NCBI GenBank assembly: GCA_964387585.1
Contig: CAYLWW010000066.1
Location: 1 to 8,282, forward strand
DNA: 8,282 nucleotides
Direction of reading: 5' to 3'
Source: CAYLWW01 sp964387585
GTDB lineage: Bacteria; Pseudomonadota; Alphaproteobacteria; Rickettsiales; Midichloriaceae
Positions 1 to 6,330 of the stretch are shown here, piece after piece. Position numbers and translations under genes: made by a program. The notes below the pieces were generated by a model. That model made no database searches. It was not told where the DNA came from and saw only the letters and a program-made list of their open reading frames with translations. Position 1 is the first letter of the stretch, and every line of letters begins with the position of its first letter.

Positions 1-194
1 TATGTCATCTTATCTCTTTATTCATATATATGTTATAGGCTACTTTAACATATAATGTGACTCTTTTATACTGTTTTGGCTATATCTTACATATTTTTTA
101 TTTTAAATATACGTCACTATGTGCTAAATAATAACTGCCTTTACTATAGGGCAAATATTAGGAATATTACATCCATGGAGTGCCCCCGATATAA

Positions 195-241
195 TAGAGT
201 TAATTTGGAGTTATTTATCGTATAACTCCAAATTAACTCTA
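195..241. repeat. Perfect 20-bp inverted repeat with 7-nt loop
   Basis: The left arm (195-214) is TAGAGTTAATTTGGAGTTAT and the right arm (222-241) is its exact reverse complement, separated by TTATCGT. A transcript from either strand would form a 20-bp hairpin. Neither side is followed directly by a clean U-run: the plus strand continues GAAAATTTTTACG, and the minus strand continues with a G-rich stretch, so a standard intrinsic terminator is not well supported. It lies 234 bp beyond the stop of atpF and abuts the IS5-type transposase relic. It could be a bidirectional terminator for read-through, paired IS ends, or a copy of a small palindromic repeat family. The structure is certain; the role is not. 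Confidence 0.9.
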
Positions 242-411
242 GAAAATTTTTACGATGTTAAATTGTACAAAAAACTTAATATTATTGAGTTTTTCTTTGG
301 GAGGATAAAAGAAAACAAAAGGATTATCATGATATATGCGATAGAAATGATCATGAGTTCTTGAGCTTTATCGCTCTTGCTATCTTTAATTTATTTAAAT
401 TATTTTTTTAA
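242..411 (+). pseudogene. Relic of IS5-family transposase gene, C-terminal end
   Basis: Frame 1 (242-346) reads ENFYDVKLYKKLNIIEFFF followed by GRIKENKRI. This matches the conserved C-terminal block of IS5-group DDE transposases (YKxRNxxERxFxRIKxxRRIxxRYDK), including the last catalytic glutamate (codon 287-289). The arginine normally after that Glu has become Phe. Frame 1 then meets a TGA at 362. A second frame (349-411) continues the family pattern as DHEFLSFIALAIFNLFKLFF and ends at TAA (409-411). The reading therefore has a frameshift near 341-349 and lacks the first two catalytic residues and the whole N-terminal part. Only about 56 codons remain, so it cannot be active. Family assignment is from recognised motifs; the exact IS name cannot be given. 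Confidence 0.75.
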
Positions 412-474
412 TAATGCTAAATCATCAATGATAATTGAGAAGGAATTCAAAATTAAATAAAGCCAAAAAGTAAT

Positions 475-954
475 TTAGTTCCATAGCGTTTTCAACATTC
501 TTTTACTATCTTCTAGAAGTTTACTTTGTTCTTCAGGGGAAAGCTTACTAGTAATTTCATTTTCTATTAAAGTCAGCACTGTGGTTATTACATCATGCTT
601 AAAATTAGCTATTAGCATTCGCTCTTGATGATCTTTATATCCATTAATCAAATTATTTCCTTTTTCTGTTATACCCAATAAGCTTTTCTTAACTTCTTCA
701 AATATAAGTTCTGACTCTTCTTTTGCTTTATCTCTTAGCTTTTGAGAATCAGCTTTAGCCTCTTGATACTCTTTCCTTAAATCTTCGAGCATATTTTGAG
801 CTTCTATCTTAGCTGTAATGGTGACATTAAGCTCATCTTCTATTTTCTTTATTTTATTATCTAAATTACTTAGTAAAATTAGCTTTAAAGGCCTATAGCT
901 TAACGCAATAAAAGCAATAAAAGCTAAGGTAATCCACATAGTTTCTGATAGCAT
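475..954 (-). CDS. atpF: ATP synthase F0 subunit b
   Basis: Encodes a 159-residue subunit b, part of the peripheral stalk that holds the F1 head still against the rotating c ring in the inner membrane. Residues 6-28 form one hydrophobic N-terminal membrane segment (MWITLAFIAFIALSY), followed by a long charged, heptad-rich helix (about 32-130) typical of the stalk coiled coil, and a short C-terminal helix that would bind F1 delta/alpha. Length is normal for alphaproteobacterial b. The ATG at 954 is favoured because an AAGGAG Shine-Dalgarno (plus-strand 962-967) lies 7 bases upstream. It is the last gene of the atpE-b'-b run, 92 bp after the b' gene. No intrinsic terminator is evident right after its stop. 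Sequence of b subunits is poorly conserved, so the call rests on topology, length and neighbours. Confidence 0.9.
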   Translation of the reverse strand: MLSETMWITLAFIAFIALSYRPLKLILLSNLDNKIKKIEDELNVTITAKIEAQNMLEDLRKEYQEAKADSQKLRDKAKEESELIFEEVKKSLLGITEKGNNLINGYKDHQERMLIANFKHDVITTVLTLIENEITSKLSPEEQSKLLEDSKRMLKTLWN

Positions 955-961
955 AAATAAA

Positions 962-967
962 CTCCTT
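962..967 (-). promoter_or_regulatory. Shine-Dalgarno of atpF
   Basis: Reads AAGGAG on the minus strand, 7 bases before the ATG at 954. It is the strongest ribosome binding site in the window and decides the atpF start; most other genes here have weak or no visible site. Confidence 0.75.
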
Positions 968-1046
968 CCCTATCCTTAATTAAATGTATTTCATTGAATA
1001 AAGTTTATATAATTTGATATTACTTGTCCATCTATGATTAAAATAG

Positions 1047-1493
1047 CTATTTTTGTTTAGGAGTATTAGTCAAAATTGATATAACATCGCGCTTTATTTC
1101 CTCAATAATAACTGGCAAATTATTATTGAGGAGCTCTTTATTATGATTAAATTCTTCTTCTGCTTTTTTAAAATACTCACCTACCTTTGCATTAACCTCA
1201 ATTATCTTAGCATTCTTAAGATTTCGAGCTTTAACAATTGAATCTTGCTTAATTGCATGAGCATCAGACTTGGCAGCTATAATTATTGAATCTATTTCTT
1301 GTTTAAGTTTCTTACTTTCTTCAATGACCTGCTCAATTTCTTCCAAATTACCTTTAATAATTTTACTCCGTTTTGATAAATTTAATCTTAAACTTGGAAT
1401 AAAGAAATAAGCGTTAAATGCATATAATAGAAAGAAAAATATAGCTAACCAAAATAGCTGGCTAGCTAAATGAACTAAATCAAGTTGCGGCAT
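1047..1493 (-). CDS. atpX: ATP synthase F0 subunit b' (second b-type stalk subunit)
   Basis: Encodes a 148-residue b' subunit, which pairs with subunit b as a heterodimeric peripheral stalk in Alphaproteobacteria, cyanobacteria and chloroplasts (also called atpG or atpF2). The N-terminus MPQLDLVHLASQLFWLAIF matches the b' signature (MPQxD...SQxFWL), followed by one membrane span (about 10-32) and the short motif PSLR at the membrane exit. Residues 40-135 are a charged helix rich in E, K and I, as expected for a coiled coil. No Shine-Dalgarno is visible before the ATG at 1493; a purine-rich AAAAAAGGTGAT is about 35 bases too far upstream. It lies between atpE (105 bp gap) and atpF (92 bp gap), the standard order in this group. 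The presence of separate b and b' genes is the main reason for assigning the window to Alphaproteobacteria. Confidence 0.9.
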   Translation of the reverse strand: MPQLDLVHLASQLFWLAIFFFLLYAFNAYFFIPSLRLNLSKRSKIIKGNLEEIEQVIEESKKLKQEIDSIIIAAKSDAHAIKQDSIVKARNLKNAKIIEVNAKVGEYFKKAEEEFNHNKELLNNNLPVIIEEIKRDVISILTNTPKQK

Positions 1494-1598
1494 AACATTG
1501 TATAAAAAGTTTTAATTTTTTACTATAATACCACTATCACCTTTTTTCAAGGTTATAGAGTAAGTATAAATAATTTAGAACTTTTATATAAGTGCTTA

Positions 1599-1826
1599 TC
1601 AAGTAAAGAGTAGTAATAACATAGCTAATAGGAAAGAAAATAATCCCATAGCTTCAGCTAATCCAGCTCCTATAAAAGCATTCTTAACTAATTGAGATTC
1701 AGCTGAAGGATTACGAGCTAACCCATTTAATAGCGATGAAAATATATTACCTACACCTAGCGCTGCGCCCAGCATTCCTATACAAGTTAATCCAACTCCA
1801 ATATATTTAAAAGCTTCCATTTCCAT
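1599..1826 (-). CDS. atpE: ATP synthase F0 subunit c (proton-binding ring subunit)
   Basis: Encodes a 75-residue proteolipid that forms the rotating c ring and carries protons through the inner membrane. Two hydrophobic helices (about 8-33 and 48-74) flank the polar loop ARNPS (37-41), which contacts the gamma/epsilon foot of F1. Helix 1 carries the glycine-rich packing motif (GMLGAALGVG, 17-26). Glu58 in GAGLAEAMGL is the conserved proton-binding carboxylate. The ion pocket looks like a proton type: the Gln/Thr/Ser set of sodium-binding rings is not evident. The ATG at 1826 is preceded by TTGAGG at a good distance; an in-frame ATG two codons later is a less likely start. It is the first of three F0 genes here; the usual upstream partner atpB (subunit a) is replaced by rpoD. 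Confidence 0.97.
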   Translation of the reverse strand: MEMEAFKYIGVGLTCIGMLGAALGVGNIFSSLLNGLARNPSAESQLVKNAFIGAGLAEAMGLFSFLLAMLLLLFT

Positions 1827-1874
1827 ATTTGTGCCTCAATTTATTACATTTTTTGTTTAATAATTATGAATTAA

Positions 1875-1903
1875 TTGTTAATCGATAGATGCTAATGTGT
1901 CAA
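1875..1903 (-). promoter_or_regulatory. Candidate promoter for atpE-atpX-atpF
   Basis: On the minus strand a perfect -35 hexamer TTGACA (1903-1898) is followed after 17 bases by TAACAA (1880-1875), a poor -10 that keeps only three consensus positions. It would start transcription about 40 bases before atpE. A short palindrome TGTGT-N5-ACACA (1896-1910) overlaps the -35 and could be an operator or chance. A promoter is needed here because atpE follows rpoD by 256 bp with no atpB. The -10 is weak, so the call is tentative. Confidence 0.35.
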
Positions 1904-2082
1904 TTACACAATGATAAAATCAATATTTTTTCTATTTTTTAGAGCTTTATTATATGGCAGCTATTATATAGAGCATTTATAAATCAAAAATTTAAAATAG
2001 ATAAAGCCATATCCTTTTTATCAATCGATAATACAAAATATTAATAGTTATAAATCATTTTTTACTACTTGCAACTTTCGTT

Positions 2083-4047
2083 TTATGTAAAACCTTTTAG
2101 TTTTTTAGATCTATTAGGTCTACGTAATTTGCGTAGAGCTTTTGCTTCAATTTGCCTTATTCTCTCCCTAGTTACAGCAAATTGTTGTCCTACTTCTTCT
2201 AAAGTATGATCGGTATTCATACCAATTCCAAAACGCATCCTTAACACTCTTTCTTCACGTGGCGTTAACGAAGCTAATACTTTAGTGGTAACCTCACGCA
2301 AATTAGATCTAACAGCAGCATCTATAGGTTGCAAAGCATTTTTATCCTCTATAAAGTCAGCCAAAACACTTGCGTCATCATCACCTACAGGATTTTCTAA
2401 GCTCATAGGTTCTTTAGCTATTTTAAGTACCTTGCGTATTTTTTCTACTGGCATACCTAACCTATCAGCAATTTCTTCTGGTGTAGGTTCGAAACCTATT
2501 TCATGAACTATTTGTTTAGAAGTACGTAATATCTTATTTATTGTTTCTATCATATGAACAGGAATTCTGATTGTACGAGCCTGATCAGCAATAGAACGAG
2601 TTATAGCTTGCCTTATCCACCATGTAGCATAAGTAGAAAATTTGTAACCTCGGCGATATTCAAATTTATCTACAGCTTTCATCAAACCTATATTACCTTC
2701 TTGTATTAAATCTAAAAATTGCAAACCTCTATTAGCATATTTTTTGGCTATGGATATCACTAGGCGTAAATTGGCTTCTATCATCTCTTTTTTCGCCTTA
2801 TTTACTCCGCGCTCTGCTCTCTGCACTTCTAAAACAATATATTTAAAAGTAGGAATATCTAAGCCAACTTCCTTAGCATGAGATTTCATCTTATCTTTAA
2901 AAGTGTTGATTACTTCTATTGCTTCAGTAGCAAATTTTCGTTGCTTAGCGTTACTAGCTTTATTAAGAGAATCTACCCAAGATAAGCTATTATTGCTATT
3001 AGTAAGCATTTCTACAAAATTAGCTCTATCTATACCGTATTTAGTGGCAGATCTTATTATCTCGCTTTCAGCAAAAATAATTTTTTTATTTGCTGAGTAA
3101 AGAGATTCTAAAATGCTATCTACATTAACTTCATTAAGCCTTATTCCTTGCATAACTTCTTCTAATTTTTCTATCAAGGAGTCATATTTTTCTTGTTCTA
3201 CCTTATTAAATTCTGGTTTCTTCCCCAGGTAATAATCTAGCTTTTCCTTTTGTACTTCTATTAGTTGTTCGCTTATCTCGTTAGCTTTTTCTAATAGCTC
3301 TAATACTTTGGGGCGCAATGCATTTTCCATATTAATTATAGAGGCACTATCTTTACCTTGCGCATCACCATCTTCATCTTCTTCTGCGCTTTGTTTATTA
3401 TTTATCTCTGTTTTATCAGCATCATCGTCTTCAAAATCTTCCTCTTCTTCGTACCCACTTTCCATGATTTCTCTTTGTAAATTTACTTCGGAAAAATCAT
3501 CTTGATTAAACTCTTTTGAATACATAGCATCAAGATCTATTATATCTCGTAGCATAATAGATTGATTTACTAAATCGCTGTACCATCTGATAATAGTTCG
3601 TAATGCAATGGGAGTTGAGCAAAGATACTTCATCTTTTTATTTCTTTCCTCTTCAATCTTCTTTGCTACTTCTACTTCGCCATCCCTAGTAAGTAAAATT
3701 CGATAACCCATTTCTTTAAGATACATACGTACTGGATCATCACTCTTAGATTCTCTACCGTCCTCAAAAGAATCGGCTTCCACATTATCAAACTCGATCT
3801 CTTTAGAATGAGGAAAGCCTAATTCATTAGACTCTTCTTCTTCTTCTTCAGGCTTGTCGCTAGTAATTGACACACCTATATCGTTGAAAAATGAGACAGT
3901 ATCATCAATCTTATCCACCCCAACATCACTTGAAAGCACCTTATTAAGTTCATCATAGGTAACGAACCCAATATCCTTACCTTTCATTATAAGTTCTTGC
4001 AGAGATGCATCAGAATTAGGTTTATCTTTTTTAACTTTATTAGACAT
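2083..4047 (-). CDS. rpoD: RNA polymerase primary sigma factor (sigma-70)
   Basis: Encodes a 654-residue housekeeping sigma factor, which directs core RNA polymerase to -35/-10 promoters. Region 1.1 is at about 10-75 (LQELIMKGKDIGFVTYDEL), then an acidic run (EEEEEE, 67-72). Region 1.2 is at 104-136 (DPVRMYLKEMG). A non-conserved region spans about 137-400, with acidic patches at 200-211 and 222-228. Region 2 is at about 422-495 and includes ANLRLVISIAKKYANRG, DLIQEGNIGLMKAVDKF and the DNA-melting helix YATWWIRQAITRSIADQART. Region 3 is at about 498-575. Region 4 is at 592-650, with the helix-turn-helix LEEVGQQFAVTRERIRQIEA that reads the -35 box. In region 1.2 the usual GxVELLTREGE is GYRILLTRDGE here. 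The ATG at 4047 has no clear Shine-Dalgarno but a good promoter lies just upstream. Length and all regions indicate an intact gene. Confidence 0.97.
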   Translation of the reverse strand: MSNKVKKDKPNSDASLQELIMKGKDIGFVTYDELNKVLSSDVGVDKIDDTVSFFNDIGVSITSDKPEEEEEESNELGFPHSKEIEFDNVEADSFEDGRESKSDDPVRMYLKEMGYRILLTRDGEVEVAKKIEEERNKKMKYLCSTPIALRTIIRWYSDLVNQSIMLRDIIDLDAMYSKEFNQDDFSEVNLQREIMESGYEEEEDFEDDDADKTEINNKQSAEEDEDGDAQGKDSASIINMENALRPKVLELLEKANEISEQLIEVQKEKLDYYLGKKPEFNKVEQEKYDSLIEKLEEVMQGIRLNEVNVDSILESLYSANKKIIFAESEIIRSATKYGIDRANFVEMLTNSNNSLSWVDSLNKASNAKQRKFATEAIEVINTFKDKMKSHAKEVGLDIPTFKYIVLEVQRAERGVNKAKKEMIEANLRLVISIAKKYANRGLQFLDLIQEGNIGLMKAVDKFEYRRGYKFSTYATWWIRQAITRSIADQARTIRIPVHMIETINKILRTSKQIVHEIGFEPTPEEIADRLGMPVEKIRKVLKIAKEPMSLENPVGDDDASVLADFIEDKNALQPIDAAVRSNLREVTTKVLASLTPREERVLRMRFGIGMNTDHTLEEVGQQFAVTRERIRQIEAKALRKLRRPNRSKKLKGFT

Positions 4048-4078
4048 AAGCTTTATACATATAATTTTACATTTTATT

Positions 4079-4106
4079 TTTATAAGTAATGTGCTGATAA
4101 ATTCAA
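4079..4106 (-). promoter_or_regulatory. Predicted sigma-70 promoter of rpoD
   Basis: The minus strand reads TTGAAT (4106-4101), a 16-base spacer, then TATAAA (4084-4079). This matches four of six -35 and five of six -10 consensus bases. Transcription would start near 4071, leaving a leader of about 24 bases before the rpoD ATG at 4047. If real, rpoD is transcribed separately from the small ORF upstream and partly controls its own synthesis. Confidence 0.55.
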
Positions 4107-4171
4107 TAACAATTTTTAGCTAATTAATTATATCATTAGCCAACTAGCAATTACATTTAAAAATTGTCAAC

Positions 4172-4345
4172 TTACTCGATAGTATTGACTTTTTTATTTT
4201 CAGTTGAAATTTTTAACTCAATTTCCTTATATATAGGCTCTTTATGAAACTGATAATAACCGAGCAATATTGAACTAAGAGCTATAATACAGAGTAAGGA
4301 AAATAGCATTTTAGCTATTATGTTACTTTTTTTTAGATAATACAT
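4172..4345 (-). CDS. Small single-pass membrane protein, unrecognised
   Basis: The open frame encodes 57 residues from an ATG at 4345 (MYYLKKSNIIAKMLFSLLCI...). A TTG three codons further upstream (4354) is possible but less likely. A short positively charged N-terminus (KK, K) is followed by one hydrophobic helix (about 11-29, ending ILLGYY) and a charged tail with EPIYKEIELKIS, the pattern of an anchored small protein with its tail outside. No family is recognised and no Shine-Dalgarno is seen. It points the same way as rpoD and ends 124 bp before it, but rpoD has its own promoter. It could be a genuine small membrane protein, the remaining 5' end of a longer decayed gene, or a chance frame in AT-rich DNA. 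The clear membrane topology makes a real or once-real gene somewhat more likely than chance. Confidence 0.4.
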   Translation of the reverse strand: MYYLKKSNIIAKMLFSLLCIIALSSILLGYYQFHKEPIYKEIELKISTENKKVNTIE

Positions 4346-4630
4346 ATCATTCAATATTATACTTAATTATAGGGTTTAAGCTTTTAATTAAGATATTTTT
4401 ACTATACTTTTAGTATTTAATTATAACAAATAACATTATAATAATTAGGAGTATAAAACTACTTTTTATGCAAAACTACTAAATTTATTAATGATATTAA
4501 GCAATAAATAACATTACGATACTAAATATATTTTTACAATATACCATAATTCAAATTATATTAACTATAAAATTTTAATGTTTAAATCAAAATCTCTTGA
4601 AATGGCTTAAACTACTTATAAACTGATTAA

Positions 4631-4672
4631 AATCAAATTATTATATCTTAACTGAAATATAATAATTTGATT
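4631..4672. repeat. Perfect 16-bp inverted repeat at the murC promoter
   Basis: The left arm AATCAAATTATTATAT (4631-4646) and its exact reverse complement (4657-4672) flank a 10-base loop CTTAACTGAA. The right arm contains TTGATT, the predicted -35 box of murC; by symmetry the left arm carries the same hexamer on the minus strand. A dimeric regulator binding here would cover the -35 region. Because transcription is predicted to start downstream, the hairpin would not be in the murC mRNA unless an earlier promoter is used. AT-only repeats arise more easily by chance in this background, but 16 of 16 matches is notable. Confidence 0.8.
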
Positions 4673-4696
4673 GTATTTCATATAATATTTTATAAT
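4667..4696 (+). promoter_or_regulatory. Predicted sigma-70 promoter of murC-xseA
   Basis: TTGATT (4667-4672) and a perfect TATAAT (4691-4696) are separated by 18 bases. Transcription would start near 4703, about 19 bases before the murC ATG. A second TATAAT lies at 4681-4686, but it has no -35 at a suitable distance. The -35 lies inside the right arm of the inverted repeat at 4631-4672. Confidence 0.55.
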
Positions 4697-4721
4697 TCAT
4701 ACAAAGAATAGCGTAAATAAA

Positions 4722-6305
4722 ATGTACCATAACAAATTAAAAGCCTTTTTAACTGAAAAATTTAAATTATCATCTAACTCCATTATTCATTTTATCGGTA
4801 TAAGCGGTATTGGTGTAAGTGCATTAGCCAAAATTATTCATGAATTAGGTTTTACGGTTCAAGGAAGTGATTTAGAACCTAATTATATAACTGATAAATT
4901 AAAAGCATTAGGGATACACATCTATTTTAATCATGAAGCTGATAATATAAAAAATACCGATTTAGTAATTAAGTCTACTGCTATAAAAGATACTAATGTT
5001 GAGTTGATAGCAGCAAAGCAACTAGGGATAAAAGTTATTTCTAGAGCTGAAGGCTTAGCAGCTTTAATGGAAAAACATTTTAGTATTTCTATTGCTGGCA
5101 CTCATGGAAAAACAACTACTACTGCAATCACTTCTTCTTTAATAGAAGCTGCTGGTCTATCTCCCACAACAGTAAATGGAGGAGTTATTAATGGAAAAAA
5201 TAGCAATTCTTGGTTAGGTGAAGAAAACTTAAATATTGATAATGAATACTCCAATTACAAAGATAAAATAAAAGAGCGAATCATTATAGCTGAGGCAGAT
5301 GAATCTGATGGCAGCTTTTTATTATTACCAACCAATATAGGTATAATAACCAATGTAGACGTTGAGCATTTAGATCATTACAATACTTTCGATAATTTAA
5401 AGCAAGCATTCGTTAAATTTATAGAGTCGGTACCAGAAGATGGAGCCATCATCATGAATATAGATGATTTAACGGTTCGTAATATAATAAATGAGATAGC
5501 AGAAAAAAAGATAAAAGTTAGATCTTCTATAATAACATATAGTATAGAAGACATTGATCTTACAAAGTTTGATACAATAATCTCTCTTCATTGTAATGCT
5601 AATAATATTAGAATTACTAAAGAAGGCATATGCTTTGATTTATGTGTGTACGATCAAAAAACTAAAGAAGTGTTGATAAAAGACTTCCTAATAAAAACTT
5701 ATGCTATACACAATGTTAGCAATTCTTTATCAGCAATAGCTGCTAGCTTATTTATAGGTATAGATTGGGAAAAGATTAAGCGGGGTTTGGTAAATTTCCA
5801 AGGAGTAAAACGTAGATTTACTGAAACGGGAAAAGTTAATGATATAACCATAATTGATGATTATGCTCATCATCCTAGAGAAATATCTGCCACAATAGCT
5901 ACAGCTAAAAATTTTCTAAGTACTAATAACTATAATAATAACATAATAGTAGTATTACAACCACATAGATACTCTCGATTATCAATGTTGATGGAAGATT
6001 TTTTAGACTGTTTAAAAGATGTTAATGTTATAATGATTTGTGATGTGTTTGCAGCTGGAGAGCAAAAAATAGATGGAATTGATGCTGAACGTTTAGTCGA
6101 TAATTTAAAAACTAAATATCCGAATAATAAAATAATAAAATATCTACCTCAACCAGAAATAAATTTAGCTAATAGTGTAGCAGAATTAGCTAAAACTGGA
6201 GATATAGTCCTGTGTTTAGGCGCTGGTAATATTACTAATTGGGCAAAAAAACTCCCATCACAACTCAGTTCTATAATCAATAATAAAAATTCTGATTCAA
6301 AATAA
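4722..6305 (+). CDS. murC: UDP-N-acetylmuramate--L-alanine ligase
   Basis: Encodes a 527-residue cytoplasmic Mur ligase that adds L-Ala to UDP-MurNAc with ATP, the first peptide step of peptidoglycan synthesis. The N-terminal UDP-binding Rossmann motif is HFIGISGIGVSALA (23-36). The ATP-binding P-loop is GTHGKTTTT (126-134). The central domain has EADESDGSF (191-199) and NVDVEHLDHY (211-220), with metal and carbamylation-region residues. IHNVSNSLSAIAA lies at 329-341. The C-terminal domain carries DDYAHHPREI (379-388), QPHRYSR (413-419) and GAGNI (500-504). All key motifs are intact. The protein is longer than the usual 460-490 residues, partly from about 17 extra hydrophilic residues between VNGG (151-154) and EADESD. 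The ATG at 4722 has only a weak Shine-Dalgarno but sits well below the promoter. The usual murB and ddl neighbours are absent downstream; xseA follows after 25 bp. A functional cell-wall pathway is implied. Confidence 0.97.
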   Translation: MYHNKLKAFLTEKFKLSSNSIIHFIGISGIGVSALAKIIHELGFTVQGSDLEPNYITDKLKALGIHIYFNHEADNIKNTDLVIKSTAIKDTNVELIAAKQLGIKVISRAEGLAALMEKHFSISIAGTHGKTTTTAITSSLIEAAGLSPTTVNGGVINGKNSNSWLGEENLNIDNEYSNYKDKIKERIIIAEADESDGSFLLLPTNIGIITNVDVEHLDHYNTFDNLKQAFVKFIESVPEDGAIIMNIDDLTVRNIINEIAEKKIKVRSSIITYSIEDIDLTKFDTIISLHCNANNIRITKEGICFDLCVYDQKTKEVLIKDFLIKTYAIHNVSNSLSAIAASLFIGIDWEKIKRGLVNFQGVKRRFTETGKVNDITIIDDYAHHPREISATIATAKNFLSTNNYNNNIIVVLQPHRYSRLSMLMEDFLDCLKDVNVIMICDVFAAGEQKIDGIDAERLVDNLKTKYPNNKIIKYLPQPEINLANSVAELAKTGDIVLCLGAGNITNWAKKLPSQLSSIINNKNSDSK

Positions 6306-6330
6306 TCTGATATTAAATAACTAAATAATT

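Larger units (their letters stand above)
4346..4721. other. Gene-free divergent intergenic region
   Basis: This 376-bp stretch separates the minus-strand small ORF from plus-strand murC. It is extremely AT-rich and every frame is broken by frequent stops. It contains the inverted repeat at 4631-4672 and the murC promoter at 4667-4696. A purine-rich AATTAGGAGTATAA near 4441-4455 looks like a Shine-Dalgarno, but the next ATG (4469) opens only a four-codon frame. Nothing else is supportable; it may hold a gene decayed beyond recognition. Confidence 0.7.

Noticed and set aside
1..194. Possible decayed coding sequence on the minus strand, with fragments such as GTPWM and YSKGSYYLAHSDVYLK
   Set aside because: GTPWM loosely recalls the N-terminal GxPWRxLP motif of IS5-type transposases, but several stops interrupt it and the following residues do not fit. 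No feature in 1-194 is supportable.
195..250. Rho-independent terminator for atpF or for plus-strand read-through
   Set aside because: The hairpin is excellent but no U-run follows on the minus strand, and on the plus strand the T5 run begins five bases after the stem. It is also 234 bp from the atpF stop. Recorded as an inverted repeat instead.
1494..1598. Short hairpin ACCTT-N5-AAGGT and purine-rich site before the b' gene
   Set aside because: The stem is only five pairs with no U-run, and the Shine-Dalgarno-like stretch is about 35 bases from the ATG.
2285..3505. Plus-strand open frames at 2285-2506, 2903-3100 and 3308-3505
   Set aside because: They lie antisense inside rpoD and mirror its codon pattern (for example serine-rich runs opposite the acidic repeats). 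No start signals or family motifs are seen.
4441..4483. Small plus-strand gene after an AGGAG sequence
   Set aside because: The next ATG (4469) is followed by a stop after four codons and lies too far from the AGGAG.
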